In this document: positions 1 through 10,600 of the stretch, piece after piece | How the letters are laid out: each line of letters starts with the position of its first letter | Position numbering within the stretch: the stretch's first letter is position 1 | Assembly (NCBI GenBank): GCA_022495995.1 | Contig: JAFEMH010002452.1 | Span: 276,489 to 340,488 of the forward strand | Direction: 5' to 3' | Source: Adenophora triphylla var. japonica | Taxonomy: Eukaryota; Streptophyta; Magnoliopsida; Asterales; Campanulaceae | Length of the DNA stretch: 64,000 bases | Program-made: the position numbers and the translations under genes | The notes under the pieces: generated by a model | Databases searched by the model: none | What the model was told of the DNA's origin: nothing | Seen by the model: only the letters and a program-made list of their open reading frames with translations

Positions 1-500
1 CCGAGGTACGAACGTAGGTCATAACTGAGCAAGGCCCAATGGATTAGACCCAAAATATAATCCATACAAGTCTCAAATATGATAAAGTGAGTGGGTTTTC
101 CCAACCTTTACTCGTCGTGCCTCCTCGTCATTTTCAATACGTCGACCTATACATAGCAAAGCGTATAATGACAAATGCACATAATTCTTATATGTCGATA
201 AGGCACACTCTCACATGCTAAGAAAGGCATCTATCAAGGCTGATCGGGGCCTCACTAAAAGACGAGGAGCACCTCCTCGGTCATCAACAAGGCAAGAAAA
301 CGAGCTTCTTTATCCTTGCTCTCATCTCTTCCTCGGCCTTCATTCAGGCCGATCAAGCATAACAAGTCGAGTAGCATGCCTCCTAGGCATACAGATTGAA
401 GGCAATACTGATCATACCCAAACAAGGATTGTGGGTAGTTATAACCGAAATAGTATTATAACCTCCTCACACCCAATTTCCTAATCAAAGATGGATTGTA

Positions 501-732
501 CTCCCTCCGTCCCATTAGTAATGGGAAATTTACTGTAGATACGGGAATTAAGGAAAAGTGAATTATAGTGGAGGAAATAGTGAATTATAATGGTGTTGTG
601 AGTATTAAAATAATGTAGGAGAGAGAATGAGTGGAGGGAATAGTAAAGATTCCTTTCCATTTTAGGAAGTTTGTGGTTTGTAATGGGACGACCAAAAAGG
701 AAAGTTTGTGGTTTGTAATGGGACGGAGGGAG
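501..732. mobile_element. Stowaway MITE (Tc1/mariner, non-autonomous)
   Basis: The 232-bp element has terminal inverted repeats CTCCCTCCGTCCCATTA (left) and TAATGGGACGGAGGGAG (right), flanked by TA dinucleotides at 499-500 and 733-734. These TIRs and the TA target duplication define Stowaway MITEs. The interior has no coding capacity. A 25-bp-scale duplication around GGAAGTTTGTGGTTTGTAAT sits near the right end. It is inserted in the LTR remnant, upstream of its TATA box. Confidence 0.88.
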
Positions 733-746
733 TATATCCTTACACC

Positions 747-754
747 TATAAATA
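747..754 (+). promoter_or_regulatory. TATA box of LTR remnant
   Basis: TATAAATA lies 13 bp after the Stowaway MITE and is followed by a CT-rich leader, as in the U3/R region of an LTR. Whether it drives transcription toward the downstream exons cannot be seen from the sequence. Confidence 0.4.
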
Positions 755-1027
755 CAAGGCATAATTCACATATTTTGGTAACGCATCTTTTGACTCTCAA
801 CTCTTGTCAATTGATTTCTCTCTGTATCACACAAATACTTACTCTCACGCCGGAGGGCATTCGCCGATGAAGCCCTGGCTTAGTTTACGTGGTTGTTCAT
901 ACTTTTCAGGCTATACAAAAATACAGGATACAATCTGCCGCTAAATTTGAGCTGATTCGAACGTTTTTGGCATCATCATCACTACTCCTACACTCTTTAA
1001 TTTCCATTTTTGTTCTTAATTAATTAG

Positions 1028-2341
1028 GTTACTTTCCAATTACAACCTATGTTCAAAAGATCAATAAGCTACATAGCAAAGGATGATGCAGACCTTGGAG
1101 ATCAAGTAATTGCATTTGGTAGACAGCATGAGTTTGCAGATATACAATGGTATCCCAGCCAACGCAAGGTTGTTTACAGGATAGATGATCGAGTTTCTTC
1201 CAACGTCTCCGATAGTGGCCGTATTGATCTCATTGGTTTTCGTTCCACCCCTTCACTAGCTGTAGCCGTCTTAAGATCTACAGGTACGTAATTAATTTCA
1301 TCATCACCACCAATTTGCTACATACTTTTTGTGAATAATTATATACTCCCGTCGTTTTATTTTTGCTATTACTAATTTCTTGATGATATAAATGAATACT
1401 CCTATACATAGAGGATGGCCAGGAGTCAAGGGGTGATGCCAGTGGAAAATGTATTGGGGGAAGACTTACTACGTCCACGTTGATGATGGGGGCTTATGGA
1501 TTAACCAACAATGGTATATATAGACCTAGCTACTTTCTTAACTTGTATATACATCCCACGCTCGTGTTGAAACAAATTATTATTATTATTTCTAATTATG
1601 TGTTACCTTCTCTGATGTGTAACAGGCCTACTTTTTACGGGCTACCCAGTGGTTGGTTCGCAAAACCGCCTTCAAGGGTCAGGCAGTTGCCTCAACGGTC
1701 AAGATGATGGACTTATCACCGTATGTCCATGGGACCCTCGAGTTAAGGGTCTATTTTTTCATCAATCCTCAATTAGCATTGCTTTTCCCAAAGTTAAATA
1801 CTTCATCCAAGATATACAAAAGCTAGTAGATATAGCTCCTGAAGGCTTATGCGTTGTGGATCTCTACAATGGAATCCTGATGAGATATGTCACGGGGTCA
1901 AATGCTTACCTAGGCAAAGAAGAAGATGGACTAGATTTTGATATAACGTATTACAGAAGCAGGGATCCCAACACTCCTAGACTTTACCAAGACATTCTTG
2001 AAGAGATAGAGCAGATGGCGGTGTTCAAGTATGGGGGGCAGCCACATTGGGGGAAGAATCGGAATGTTGCATTTGAAGGGGTGATCAACAAGTACAAACG
2101 TGCGGGAGAATTTCTCAAGGTGAAAGACAAGTATGATCCATTAGGGTTATTCTCTAGTGAATGGACTGACAGAGTTTTGGGAGTGAAAGGAGGAGGGGTG
2201 AGCATAGTGAAAGAAGGTTGTGCATTGGAAGGCTTGTGTGTTTGCTCACTAGACATTCATTGTGCCCCAAACAAGGGTTACTTGTGTAGACCAGGCAAAG
2301 TATATAAGGATGCAAGAGTTTGCACTCTTTCCAAGTCCTAA
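1028..2341 (+). CDS. GULLO: L-gulonolactone oxidase-like protein, C-terminal exons (partial gene)
   Basis: Three exons splice in phase: 1028-1283, 1412-1513 and 1626-2341 (TAA at 2339-2341). Introns have GT-AG borders (GTACGT donor at 1284, GTATAT donor at 1514). The joined frame is about 357 codons with no stop. It matches the C-terminal part of plant L-gulonolactone oxidase homologues, flavoenzymes of the aldonolactone oxidoreductase family linked to ascorbate synthesis. The HWGK motif of the D-arabinono-lactone oxidase domain, a flavin/catalytic signature, is at 2045-2056. A cysteine-rich tail (ALEGLCVCS...[10 protein letters not shown]) follows, typical of the plant proteins. The N-terminal signal peptide and FAD-binding PCMH domain, roughly 230 residues, are absent; the sequence upstream is an LTR remnant. 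The missing exons may lie before the window, or the gene may be truncated. Family assignment is firm; function of this copy is unknown. Confidence 0.85.
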
Positions 2342-2942
2342 AACCTGCTTGCTAAGATTTATATTTCAAATATTACCTAAATATCGTAACATCATTTTAA
2401 ATTATAGTACTTTGTTAGTTTGGGTAGTTTTTAGGGCAATAATTATAATAAATCTATTGGTTGTGTATGGCCTGGGATAAAGGTAGGGTGTTAGGCTTCT
2501 AGCCCTATAATAAATACTCCCTCCATAGAAACGATATCAATAAGGAAAAATCTAGGCCCCTCTCCCCAAATTTTTTTCCCCTTTAAAAAATGTTTTTTTG
2601 TAAATTTCAAATAAATAATTATTTCCAAATTCAAATTCCCCATGCACCCCTCCCCCTGCCCTCACGTCGGAAGCTTCAAAAATTGCCGTTTTGCGCTCTC
2701 TCTCTCTCTCTAACCTTCATACTTCAGATTCGGCCAACCACCGTCGCTGCTCCGGCTCCCCCAGCTTCTTACCTCCTTCCTTACAGATCTGGACATATTT
2801 GTCCATATCTTTCCCCAAATCATCAAACACAAAAGCCCTAATTTGTCAACTCAACTCAGAACAATCGGCTTTCAATTCGCCCATCGATGGTATAGTTGCT
2901 AAAAGACATGTTCAGATGAACTAGTGTATTTTAGTGCATTAA
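2342..2942. other. Non-coding interval, UTR-like with CT microsatellite
   Basis: After the oxidase stop codon the sequence is AT-rich with no open frame I trust. Around 2640-2830 composition shifts to C-rich, resembling the 5' UTR of a plant gene, and includes an 18-bp CT run (2694-2711). A single CTCCCTCC end at 2518 lacks a mate. The following F-box-like frame has no upstream ATG before an in-frame stop at 2940. Confidence 0.4.
2694..2711. repeat. (CT)n microsatellite
   Basis: A short uninterrupted CT dinucleotide run within a C-rich, UTR-like stretch. Confidence 0.8.
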
Positions 2943-3105
2943 GATAGTGTAGCATTCCGTGAATCGTCGGATTCTGATGACGATGAGGATGATGATTTTC
3001 TTGAGATAGATCCTGATTTCGGATCTGGCAGGTTTCCTGCCAGTTGTATGTGGGAGGTGTTGAGAAGGTTGCCGCCGCCTTCGTTGTTGTCGGCTGTTAA
3101 GGTTT
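2943..3105 (+). pseudogene. F-box-like exon fragment
   Basis: An open frame following an in-frame stop at 2940-2942 encodes an acidic run (DSDDDEDDDFLEIDPDF), then FPASCMWEVLRRLPPPSLL and SAVKVCK. The second part has the spacing of an F-box, the SKP1-binding motif of SCF ubiquitin ligases: proline, leucine-rich helix, L-P, S-L, V-C-K. A strong splice donor (T|GTAAGT) follows at 3106, so the fragment reads like a first exon. No ATG precedes it in frame before the stop and I find no continuing exon before 4 kb. I treat it as a remnant or an incomplete exon; the F-box subfamily is not identified. Confidence 0.45.
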
Positions 3106-4042
3106 GTAAGTGCGGCCTGGACTTAATTGTTAAACTATCTCTTAGAATGGAAAGGTTAGGGTTTTTCCCAACCCCTTAATCAGATCCACGATTTGTTTAA
3201 ATTAGCCACTTATTAACAATTCAGCTAAGAATAAAACTTGATATGAAGTTAATTGAACTTGAAGATGATAATTTCAAACTAATTAGTGCCTAATTGCTTA
3301 TTCAGGACACCAAAGCAACTGAAACCTATTAATTTTTGGAGTCCAATGGAACACTAATGGATTTCTCTCCCACTTTAACGCTGATAATGGTACCCTTTTC
3401 TTGCATTATCTTCCAACTGTTTGATGTATTTACTAACTGAATTTTCAAAAAGGATTTTTGACATTTTGGCCTTACTGTGATGAATTTTCAATGGTACTCA
3501 AAAGTAAAAATGTTGGATCACCTAGGCAAATTGATTGAAAATGGTACTGATAATTCTGTTTATGATGTTTTACTTGGATTATATAATGATTTGTTACTAT
3601 TCGTTAATGCTATTTTTATTTCAAATATAGGACCCAACTTTATTTTGGGACTAAGGCTTTGTTGTTGTTGTTGTTGATAGGACCCAACTTTGATGTCAAT
3701 ATTTGTACACAGTTATTTGGCTCAGTTATTACTTCTAACTTGTTAAAGACTAGTACATGCCCGTGTCCAAGGACACAGATTTTTTTTTATTTTATTTTAA
3801 ATTTTTTAATTTTAAATTTTTTTTAAGGGTAAAATGGGAAAGGGACAAATGTATGAGGGCAAAATGGGAAAAAATTCATTTGAAACTATTCATTCAACTG
3901 TTCACCCATTCTACCATTTATACTATAGATTCGGGCTCAAGCTTACATGGCTGTTGGCAGGTTAGCGATATCATATTATTTTTTATTTTATTTTTTTGCT
4001 AGTTAAGTATAATTCTAATAACATAAAGTATGATAGAATGAT
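3106..4042. other. Non-coding, AT-rich interval
   Basis: Intron- or intergenic-like DNA with T-rich tracts, a short GTT repeat near 3660-3676 and a poly-T/A-rich stretch near 3780-3830. I see no credible coding exon, RNA gene or complete transposon. Confidence 0.5.
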
Positions 4043-4174
4043 AGATTTGAGGAAGTCATAACTGCTGCACAACATGCAACTGATCTAGACCCGAGGGATG
4101 AGGTGAAGAAAGTAGCAATGAAAGTCAAAGCTGCAGGAACGGCTCGGTCAAATGGGAACCATATATTTAAGAGT
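4043..4174 (+). pseudogene. TPR-thioredoxin-like (TTL) gene exon fragment
   Basis: The plus-strand frame from 4043 reads RFEEVITAAQHATDLDPRDE, then a short linker, then ARSNGNHIFKS. This matches the pattern between two tetratricopeptide repeats in plant TTL-type TPR-thioredoxin proteins: an R-F-E-x-A helix, an x-DPR turn, then A-R-x-x-GN-x-L/I-F-K opening the next repeat. It stops abruptly where the palindromic element begins at about 4172; the next codons run into a stop at 4184. No continuing exon is seen beyond the element, where satellite DNA follows. It is a short gene fragment, probably broken by the insertion; assignment rests on about 44 residues. Confidence 0.5.
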
Positions 4175-4229
4175 TGTAATGTCTAAATTATGATACCAAT
4201 TCGTTATTATTGAAAATTTTGATTTTTTT

Positions 4230-4860
4230 TTTGTTGAAAAAATTGTCTTATAAATCAATTATAAGAGACAAATAAGTTTTATGTTACTTATAAGACTTTT
4301 TTACTTTTTAAAAAAGTCTTATAAATAACTTATAAGACTTATTAAAAAGTCTTATAAGTTAGTTATAAGATTTATTAAGTTTTTAATAAGACGTATATAA
4401 GACTTTTTTTACTTTTTAAAAAAGTATTATAAATAACTTATAAGACTTATTAAAAAGTTACTTATAAGACTTATTAAAAAAATCTTATAAATAACTTATA
4501 TGACTTTAAAAAGTCCTATAAGTTACTTATAAGACTTTTTAAAAAGTCTAATAAGTTACTTTTTAATAAGTCTTATAAGACTTATTAAGTTACTTATAAG
4601 ACTTTTTTACTTTTTTAAAAAAGTCTTATATAATAACTTATAAGACTTATTAAAAAGTCTTATAAGACTTTAAAAAGTTTTATAAGTTACTTATAAGACT
4701 TATTAAAAAAGTCTTATAATTAACTTATAAGACTTTTTAATAAGTCTTATAAGTTAATTATAAGACTACTTATAAGACTTTTTACTTTTTAAAAAAATCT
4801 TATAAATAACTTATAAGACTTATTAAAAAGTCTTTTAATTAACTTATATGAGTTGTAAAT
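4230..4860. repeat. Dense CTTATAAG palindrome tract
   Basis: The self-complementary octamer CTTATAAG and its GTCTTATAAGTTACTTATAAGAC context recur many times, separated by AT-rich linkers such as TTTTTAAAAAG. The tract forms most of the outer left arm of the foldback-like element. Such a tract can in principle extrude multiple small hairpins. Confidence 0.8.
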
Positions 4861-4926
4861 GTGTAAATTATGAGAGCAATTCGTTGTTATTATTGAAATT
4901 TTTGATTGGAAATTTTGTCTTATAAG

Positions 4927-5762
4927 TAGGCCTGTCAAATAAATGGGTTGAGTCGGGTATGAGCCGGGTTAAAGCGAGTCGTGGGTTGAAGCGGGTAATG
5001 GGTTCAGACGAGTCTATCCCGACACAACTCACTTAAAGTTGCGGGTCAAATGAGTCGGGTTGAGTCGAGTCAACCCGTGAGTTTTTACTTTCGACTTTTT
5101 TTCTTTTCAGAAATGTAGTCTGCTTCATAGATTACCAAAAAAAATTAAGAATATTTATTCATATTAGTTTAAAACCATGAACACAATTGAACAAAAAGTA
5201 AAACATTCAGCAAAAAAAATAAATCTCAGCATCGGAAAGAAGAAGGAAAAGGAGTATTAAAATGTAAAAAAAAAAATTATTCCTCCGTCCCGAAATAAAT
5301 GTCGAATTTGATTGTTAAATTTTTTAAAAAGTGTGCTCTACTAGTTTATAAATTACTTGCACAATGACAAAAGTGCAATAAGTTTATTTTCTTATTTTTA
5401 AAAATAAAAGTGCGACATTTATTTTAATACGGACGAAGTACAAATTTTTTTTTTAACACATTTACACTGGCCTATGTATCTTGATGCTTGTAAAAAGAGC
5501 TTATGTTTCCCACAAAACCGATTTCAAAGACTCCCTACTATTGAGTCATTTGTTAGAGATAAAGAAGTTGATGTGTTTCAATCCTTGTTACAGTGGGTTT
5601 GAGACGGGTTGACGAGTTGATCAGCTTTAATCTACTAAATTTAACGGGTTAAAGCGGGTAACTAGTTTCAACCCGAAATTGTTAATGAGTTTGGTTGGGT
5701 CGGATAATTAGAGAGTTGGATTGAGCGGGTTCTTGGATAATGGGTAAAAATTGATAGGCCTA
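4927..5762. mobile_element. hAT-like non-autonomous DNA transposon
   Basis: The 836-bp element has 12-bp terminal inverted repeats, TAGGCCTGTCAA at the left and TTGATAGGCCTA at the right (one mismatch). Perfect 8-bp direct repeats CTTATAAG flank it at 4919-4926 and 5763-5770, the length produced by hAT transposases. Subterminal regions (4940-5090 and 5590-5740) carry many CGGGTT/AACCCG motifs, as expected for transposase-binding subterminal repeats. There is no transposase frame. Because CTTATAAG is abundant in the host palindrome, the duplication could in part be fortuitous, but it abuts both TIRs exactly. Confidence 0.8.
5280..5438. mobile_element. Stowaway-like MITE nested in hAT-like element
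   Basis: The 159-bp sequence begins TTCCTCCGTCCCGAAATAAA and ends TTTATTTTAATACGGACGAAG, an imperfect inverted pair, flanked by TA at 5278-5279 and 5439-5440. The ends are diverged variants of the Stowaway consensus. It has no coding capacity. Confidence 0.7.
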
Positions 5763-6719
5763 CTTATAAGTTAATTATAAGAGACAAAGTAATCTTATAA
5801 TTAACTTATAAAAGTTGTAAATGTGTAAATTATGAGAGCAATTCGTTGTTATTATTGAAATTTTTTATTTTTTTGTTGAAAATTTTGTCTTATAAAAGTC
5901 AATTATAAATGACAAAGTAGCCTTATAATGTGAAAAATATAAAAAAATGGAAGTGTTTTTTGAAAGGCTAAAGACTGTTGTGATAATCTGAAAATTCAGT
6001 GATTAATTTGTAATTTTTGAGACTAAAGTGACCAGACTGAAATTATTTTGAGTTCAATGACTGATCTGAAATGTCAAAAAGTCAAGTGACCAATAAATAA
6101 CTTTAAAAATTCCAGTGACTAAAATATAATTTTCTGTTTTGGAATTGATTCAGTCCCCTGGAATGAACGTACAATGACGCGCACAAAATAATAATAAGGA
6201 TATTTTCGTCTTTTAACAGTGAGGGGGTGTGTGAGAAATTACTAAAAGGTAATTTCTTAAAATGGGTTTAAATCTCATATGAGGGGCCCTAGAGGAAGTG
6301 GGCCTATCAATAATTTAAGACTAATTGGCCGATTTCCTCTAGGGCCCTTGGGCGAGATTTAAACTCAATTTAGGAAACAACATTTAGTTAATTCCCGAGA
6401 CACCCCTCAATAATACAAAGACATAATTACCCTTACTTTCTTGCACGCGTGTGACGGGTGGTCAGTCCCCAATTCGAAAACTGAAAATTATATTTTAGTC
6501 ACTAGAACTTTTAAAATTATATATTGGTCACTAGATTTTCTGACATTTCGGATCAGTCATTGGATTCAAAATAGTTTCAGTCTGGTCATTTCAGTCTCAA
6601 AAATTACAAATTAATCACGGAATTTTTCAGATCATCACAATAGTCTTTAGCCTTTCCAAAAACACTTCCATTTTTTTTATATTTTTCACATTACAAGACT
6701 ACTTTGTCTTTTATAATTG

Positions 6720-7655
6720 ACTTATAAGAAAAAAAAATTCAACCAAAAAAATTAAAAATTTCAATAATAACAACGAATTAATCTCATAATTTACACATTT
6801 ACAACTCTTATAAGTTAATTATAAAATCACTTTGTCTCATATAATTGACTTATAAGACAAATTTTTCAACCAAAAAAAATAAAATAAAAATTCAATATTA
6901 ACAACGAATTACTCTCATAATTTTTACAATTACAACTCTTATAAGTTAATTATAAGACTACTTTGCCTCTTATAATTGACTTATAAAACAAGTTTTTCAA
7001 CCAAAAAAATAAAAAAATTTCAATAATAACAACGAATTACTCTCATAATTTACACATTTACAACTCTTATAAGTCAATTATAAGACCAAATTTTTCAAGC
7101 AAAAAATCAAAAATTTCAATAATAACAACGAATTACTCTCATAATTTACACATTTACAACTCTTATAAGTTAATTAAAAGACTACTTTGTCTCTTATAAT
7201 TTATAAGACAATATTTTCAACCAAAAAAATAAAAAATTTCAATAATAACAATGAATTACTCACATAATTTACACATTTACAACTCTTGTAAGGTAATTAT
7301 AAGACCACTTTGTCTCTTATAATTGATTTATAAGACAAATTTTATAACCCCAAAAATAAAAAATTTCAATAATAACAACGAATTACTCTTATAATTTACA
7401 CATTTACAACTCTTATAAGTTAATTATAAGACCACTTTGTCTCTTCTAATTGACTTATAAGACAAATTTTTCAACAAAAAAATTAAAAAATTTAATAATA
7501 ACAACGAATTACTCTCATAATTTACACATTTACAACTCTTTTAAGTTAATTATAAGACAACTTTTATAAGACAAATTTTTCAGCAAAAAAAACTAAAAAA
7601 TTTCAATAATAACAACGAATTACTCTCATAATTTACACATCTACAACTCTTATAA
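6720..7655. repeat. About 125-bp tandem subrepeats in foldback right arm
   Basis: Eight copies of a unit containing CAACGAATTACTCTCATAAT and CACATTTACAACTCTTATAAG are arranged head to tail. The CAACGAATT landmark starts at 6771, 6902, 7030, 7126, 7249, 7376, 7502 and 7613, giving spacings of 96-131 bp. The same unit occurs inverted in the left arm near 4197, 4878 and 5840. The array ends directly at the satellite. Confidence 0.85.
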
Positions 7656-10600
7656 GTTAAGGTAGTACACGCATTTTTGGGCACTCGAGCACTAGTAGCC
7701 AAATACCATCATTTTTTCAACCAATCCAATAAAACATTTGAAAGGATCGGCCCACCAAAAATTTGGCTCAAACGGAGGTCGTTTTCATGGTGAAAATCAC
7801 TATTTACGAAATTTTTCGATTCCCCAAAGGGGGTAAGGTAGTACACGCATTTTTGGGCTCTCGGGTACTATTAGCCAAATACCATCCTTTTTTCAACAAA
7901 TTCAATAGAACATTTGCAAGGATCCGCCCACCAAAAATTTGGCTCAAACGGAGCTCGTTTTCACGGTGAAAATCACCATTTACGAAATTTTCTGATTCCC
8001 TAAAGGGGAGTACACGCATTTTTGGGCTCCCGGACACAAGTAGCCAAATACCCTCCTTTATTCAACCAATCAAATAGAACATTTGAAACGATCCGCCCAC
8101 CAAAAATTTGGCTCAAACGGAGGTCGTTTTCAAGGTGAAAATTCGCACACGCATTTTTGGGCTCTCGGGAACTAGTAGCCAAACACCCTCCTTTTATCAA
8201 CCAATCCAATAGAACAATTGAAAGGATCAGCTCACCAAAAATTTGACTCAAAAGGAGGTCGTTTTCATGGTGAAAATCACCATTTACGAAATTTTTCGAT
8301 TTCCCAAAGTAGGTAGGACACGCATTTTTGGGCTTTCGGGCACTAGTAGCCAAATACCCTCCTTTTTTCAATCAATCCAATAGAAAATTTGAAAGGATCC
8401 GCCCACCAAAAATTTGCTCAAACGGAGGTCGTTTTCATGGTGAAAATGACCATTTACGAAATTTTCCGATTCCCCAAAGGGGGTAAATACACGCATTTTT
8501 GGGTTCTTGGGCACTAGTAGCCAAATACCCTCGTTTTTTCAACTAATACAATAGAACATTTGAAAGGATCCGCCCACCAAAAATTTGGCTCAAACGGAGG
8601 TCGTTTTCATGGTGAAAATGACCATTTATGAAATTTCCCGATTCCCCAAAGGGGGTAAGTACACGCATTTTTGGGCTCCCGGGCACTAATAACCAAATAC
8701 CATACTTTTTTCAACCAATGCAATAGAACATTTGAAAGGATCCGCCCACCAAAAATTTGACTCAAACGGAGGTCGTTTTCATGGTGAAAATAACCATTTA
8801 CAAAATTTCCCGATTTCCCAAAGGGGGTAGGTAGTACACGCATTTTTGGGTTCCTGGGCACTAGTGGCCAAATACCCTCTTTTTTTCAACCAATACAATA
8901 GAACATTTGAAAGGATCCGCCCACCAAAAATTTGGCTCAAACGGAGGTCGTTTTCATGGTGAAAATCCGCACACGCATTTTTGGGCTCTCGGGCACTAGT
9001 AGCCAAACACCCTCATTTTTTCAACCAATCCAATAGAAAAATTGAAAGGATCAGCCCACCAAAAATTTGGCTCAAAAGGAGGTCGTTTTCATGGTGAAAA
9101 TCACCATTTACGAAATTTCCCGATTCCCCAAAGGGGGTAGTACACACATTTTTGGGTTCCCGGGCACTAGTAGCCAAATACCCTCCTTTTTTAACCCAAT
9201 CCAATAGAACAATTGAAAGGATCAGCCCACCAAAAATTTGGCTCAAACGGAGGTCGTTTTCATGGTGAATATGATCATTTACGAAATTTCCCGATTCCCC
9301 AAATGGGGTAATACACGTATTTTTGGGCTCCCAGGCACTAGTAGCCAAATACCATCCTTTTTTCAACCAATACAATAGAAAATTTGAAAGGATCCGCCCA
9401 CCAAATATTTGGCTCAAACGGAGGTCGTTTTCATGGTGAAAATCACCATTTACGAAATTTCCCGATTCCCCAAAGGGGGTAAGGTAATACACGCATTTTT
9501 GGGCTCTCGGGCACTAGTAGCCAAATACCATCCTTTTTTCAACCAATCCAATAGAACATTTGAAAGGATCCGCCCACCAAAAATATGGCTCAAACGGAGG
9601 TCGTTTTCATGGTAAAAATCACCATTTACAAAATTACCCGATTTCCCAAAGGGGGTAAGGTAGTACACGCATTTTTGGGCTCTCGGGTACTATTAGCCAA
9701 ATACCATCCTTTTTTCAACCAATTTAATAGAACATTTGCAAGGATTCGCCCACCAAAAATTTGGCTAAAACGGAGGTCGTTTTCATGGTGAAAATCACCA
9801 TTTACGAAATTTCCCGATTCCCAAAGGGGGTAGCACACGCATTTTTGGGCTCCCAGGCACTAGTAGCCAAATACCCTCCATTTTTCAACCAATACAATAG
9901 AACATTTGAAAGGATTCGCCCACCAAAAATTTGGCTCAAACGGAGGTCGTTTTCATGGTGAAAATCACCATTTACGAAATTTCCTGATTCCCCGTAGGGG
10001 GTACACGCATTTTTGGGCTCTCGGGTACTATTAACCAAATATCCTCCTTTTTTCAAACAATCAAATAGAAAATTTGAAAGGATCCGCCAACCAAAAATTT
10101 GGCTCAAACGGAGGTCGTTTTCAGGGTGAAAATGATCATTTACGAAATTTCTCGATTCCCCGAAGGGGTAGTACACGCATTTTTGGGCTCCCGGGCAATA
10201 GTAGACAAATACCCTCCTTTTTTCAACCAATCTAATAGAACGTTTGAAAGAATCCAATAAAACAATTGAAAGGATCATCCCACAAAAAATATGGCTCAAA
10301 CGGAGGTCGTTTTCATGGTGAAAATCACCATTTACGAAATTTCCCGATACCCTAAAGGGGGTAGTACACGCATTTTTGGGCTCCCGGGCACTAGTAGCCA
10401 AATACCCTCTTTTTTTCAACCAATCCAATAGAACATTTGAAAGAATCCGCCCACCAAAAATTTGGCTCAAACAGAGGTCGTTTTCATGGTGAAAATGACC
10501 ATTTACAAAATTTTCCGATTCCCCAAAGGGGGTAGTACACGCATTTTTGGGCTCTCGGGCACTAGTAGCCAAACACCATCCTTTTTTCAACCAATCCAAT

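Larger units (their letters stand above)
1..985 (+). mobile_element. Ty3/gypsy-type LTR remnant (solo or truncated)
   Basis: AT-rich non-coding sequence with the layout of a plant gypsy LTR: a TATAAATA box at 747-754, a pyrimidine-rich leader, then a G/C-rich GCCGGAGGGCATTCGCCG block near 850-868 and a TTTTCAGG stretch near 903. The tail around 955-985 (TTTTTGGCATCATCATC) resembles the end or primer-site side of such LTRs. No internal coding region follows; an exon of the gulonolactone oxidase homologue begins 40-50 bp later, so this is probably a solo or truncated LTR lodged in an intron. The left boundary lies outside the window and the right boundary is approximate. The classification rests on resemblance, with no direct protein evidence. 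Confidence 0.45.
4172..7655. mobile_element. Foldback-like giant palindromic element
   Basis: The two halves are imperfect reverse complements around a centre near 6315-6325 (GGGCCCTAGAGGAA on the left against TTCCTCTAGGGCCC on the right). Left-arm blocks at about 5930-6170 (ATGGAAGTGTTTTT..., AGTGACTAAAATATAATTTT) recur inverted at about 6460-6690. The outer ends also pair: AGAGTTGTAA at 4172 with ACAACTCT at about 7650. After removing the 836-bp hAT-like insertion, the left arm (about 1.3 kb) equals the right arm in length. Long, internally repetitive inverted arms without coding capacity are characteristic of foldback or MULE-like non-autonomous DNA transposons. I could not define a target-site duplication, so the superfamily and exact ends are open. 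Confidence 0.65.

Noticed and set aside
215..484. 89-codon plus-strand frame at the left edge
   Set aside because: It lies in the LTR-like sequence, has low-complexity basic composition and matches nothing recognisable.
2515..2560. Possible third Stowaway MITE (TACTCCCTCC at 2516)
   Set aside because: Only one end is present; no matching inverted end with a TA duplication was found within several hundred bases.
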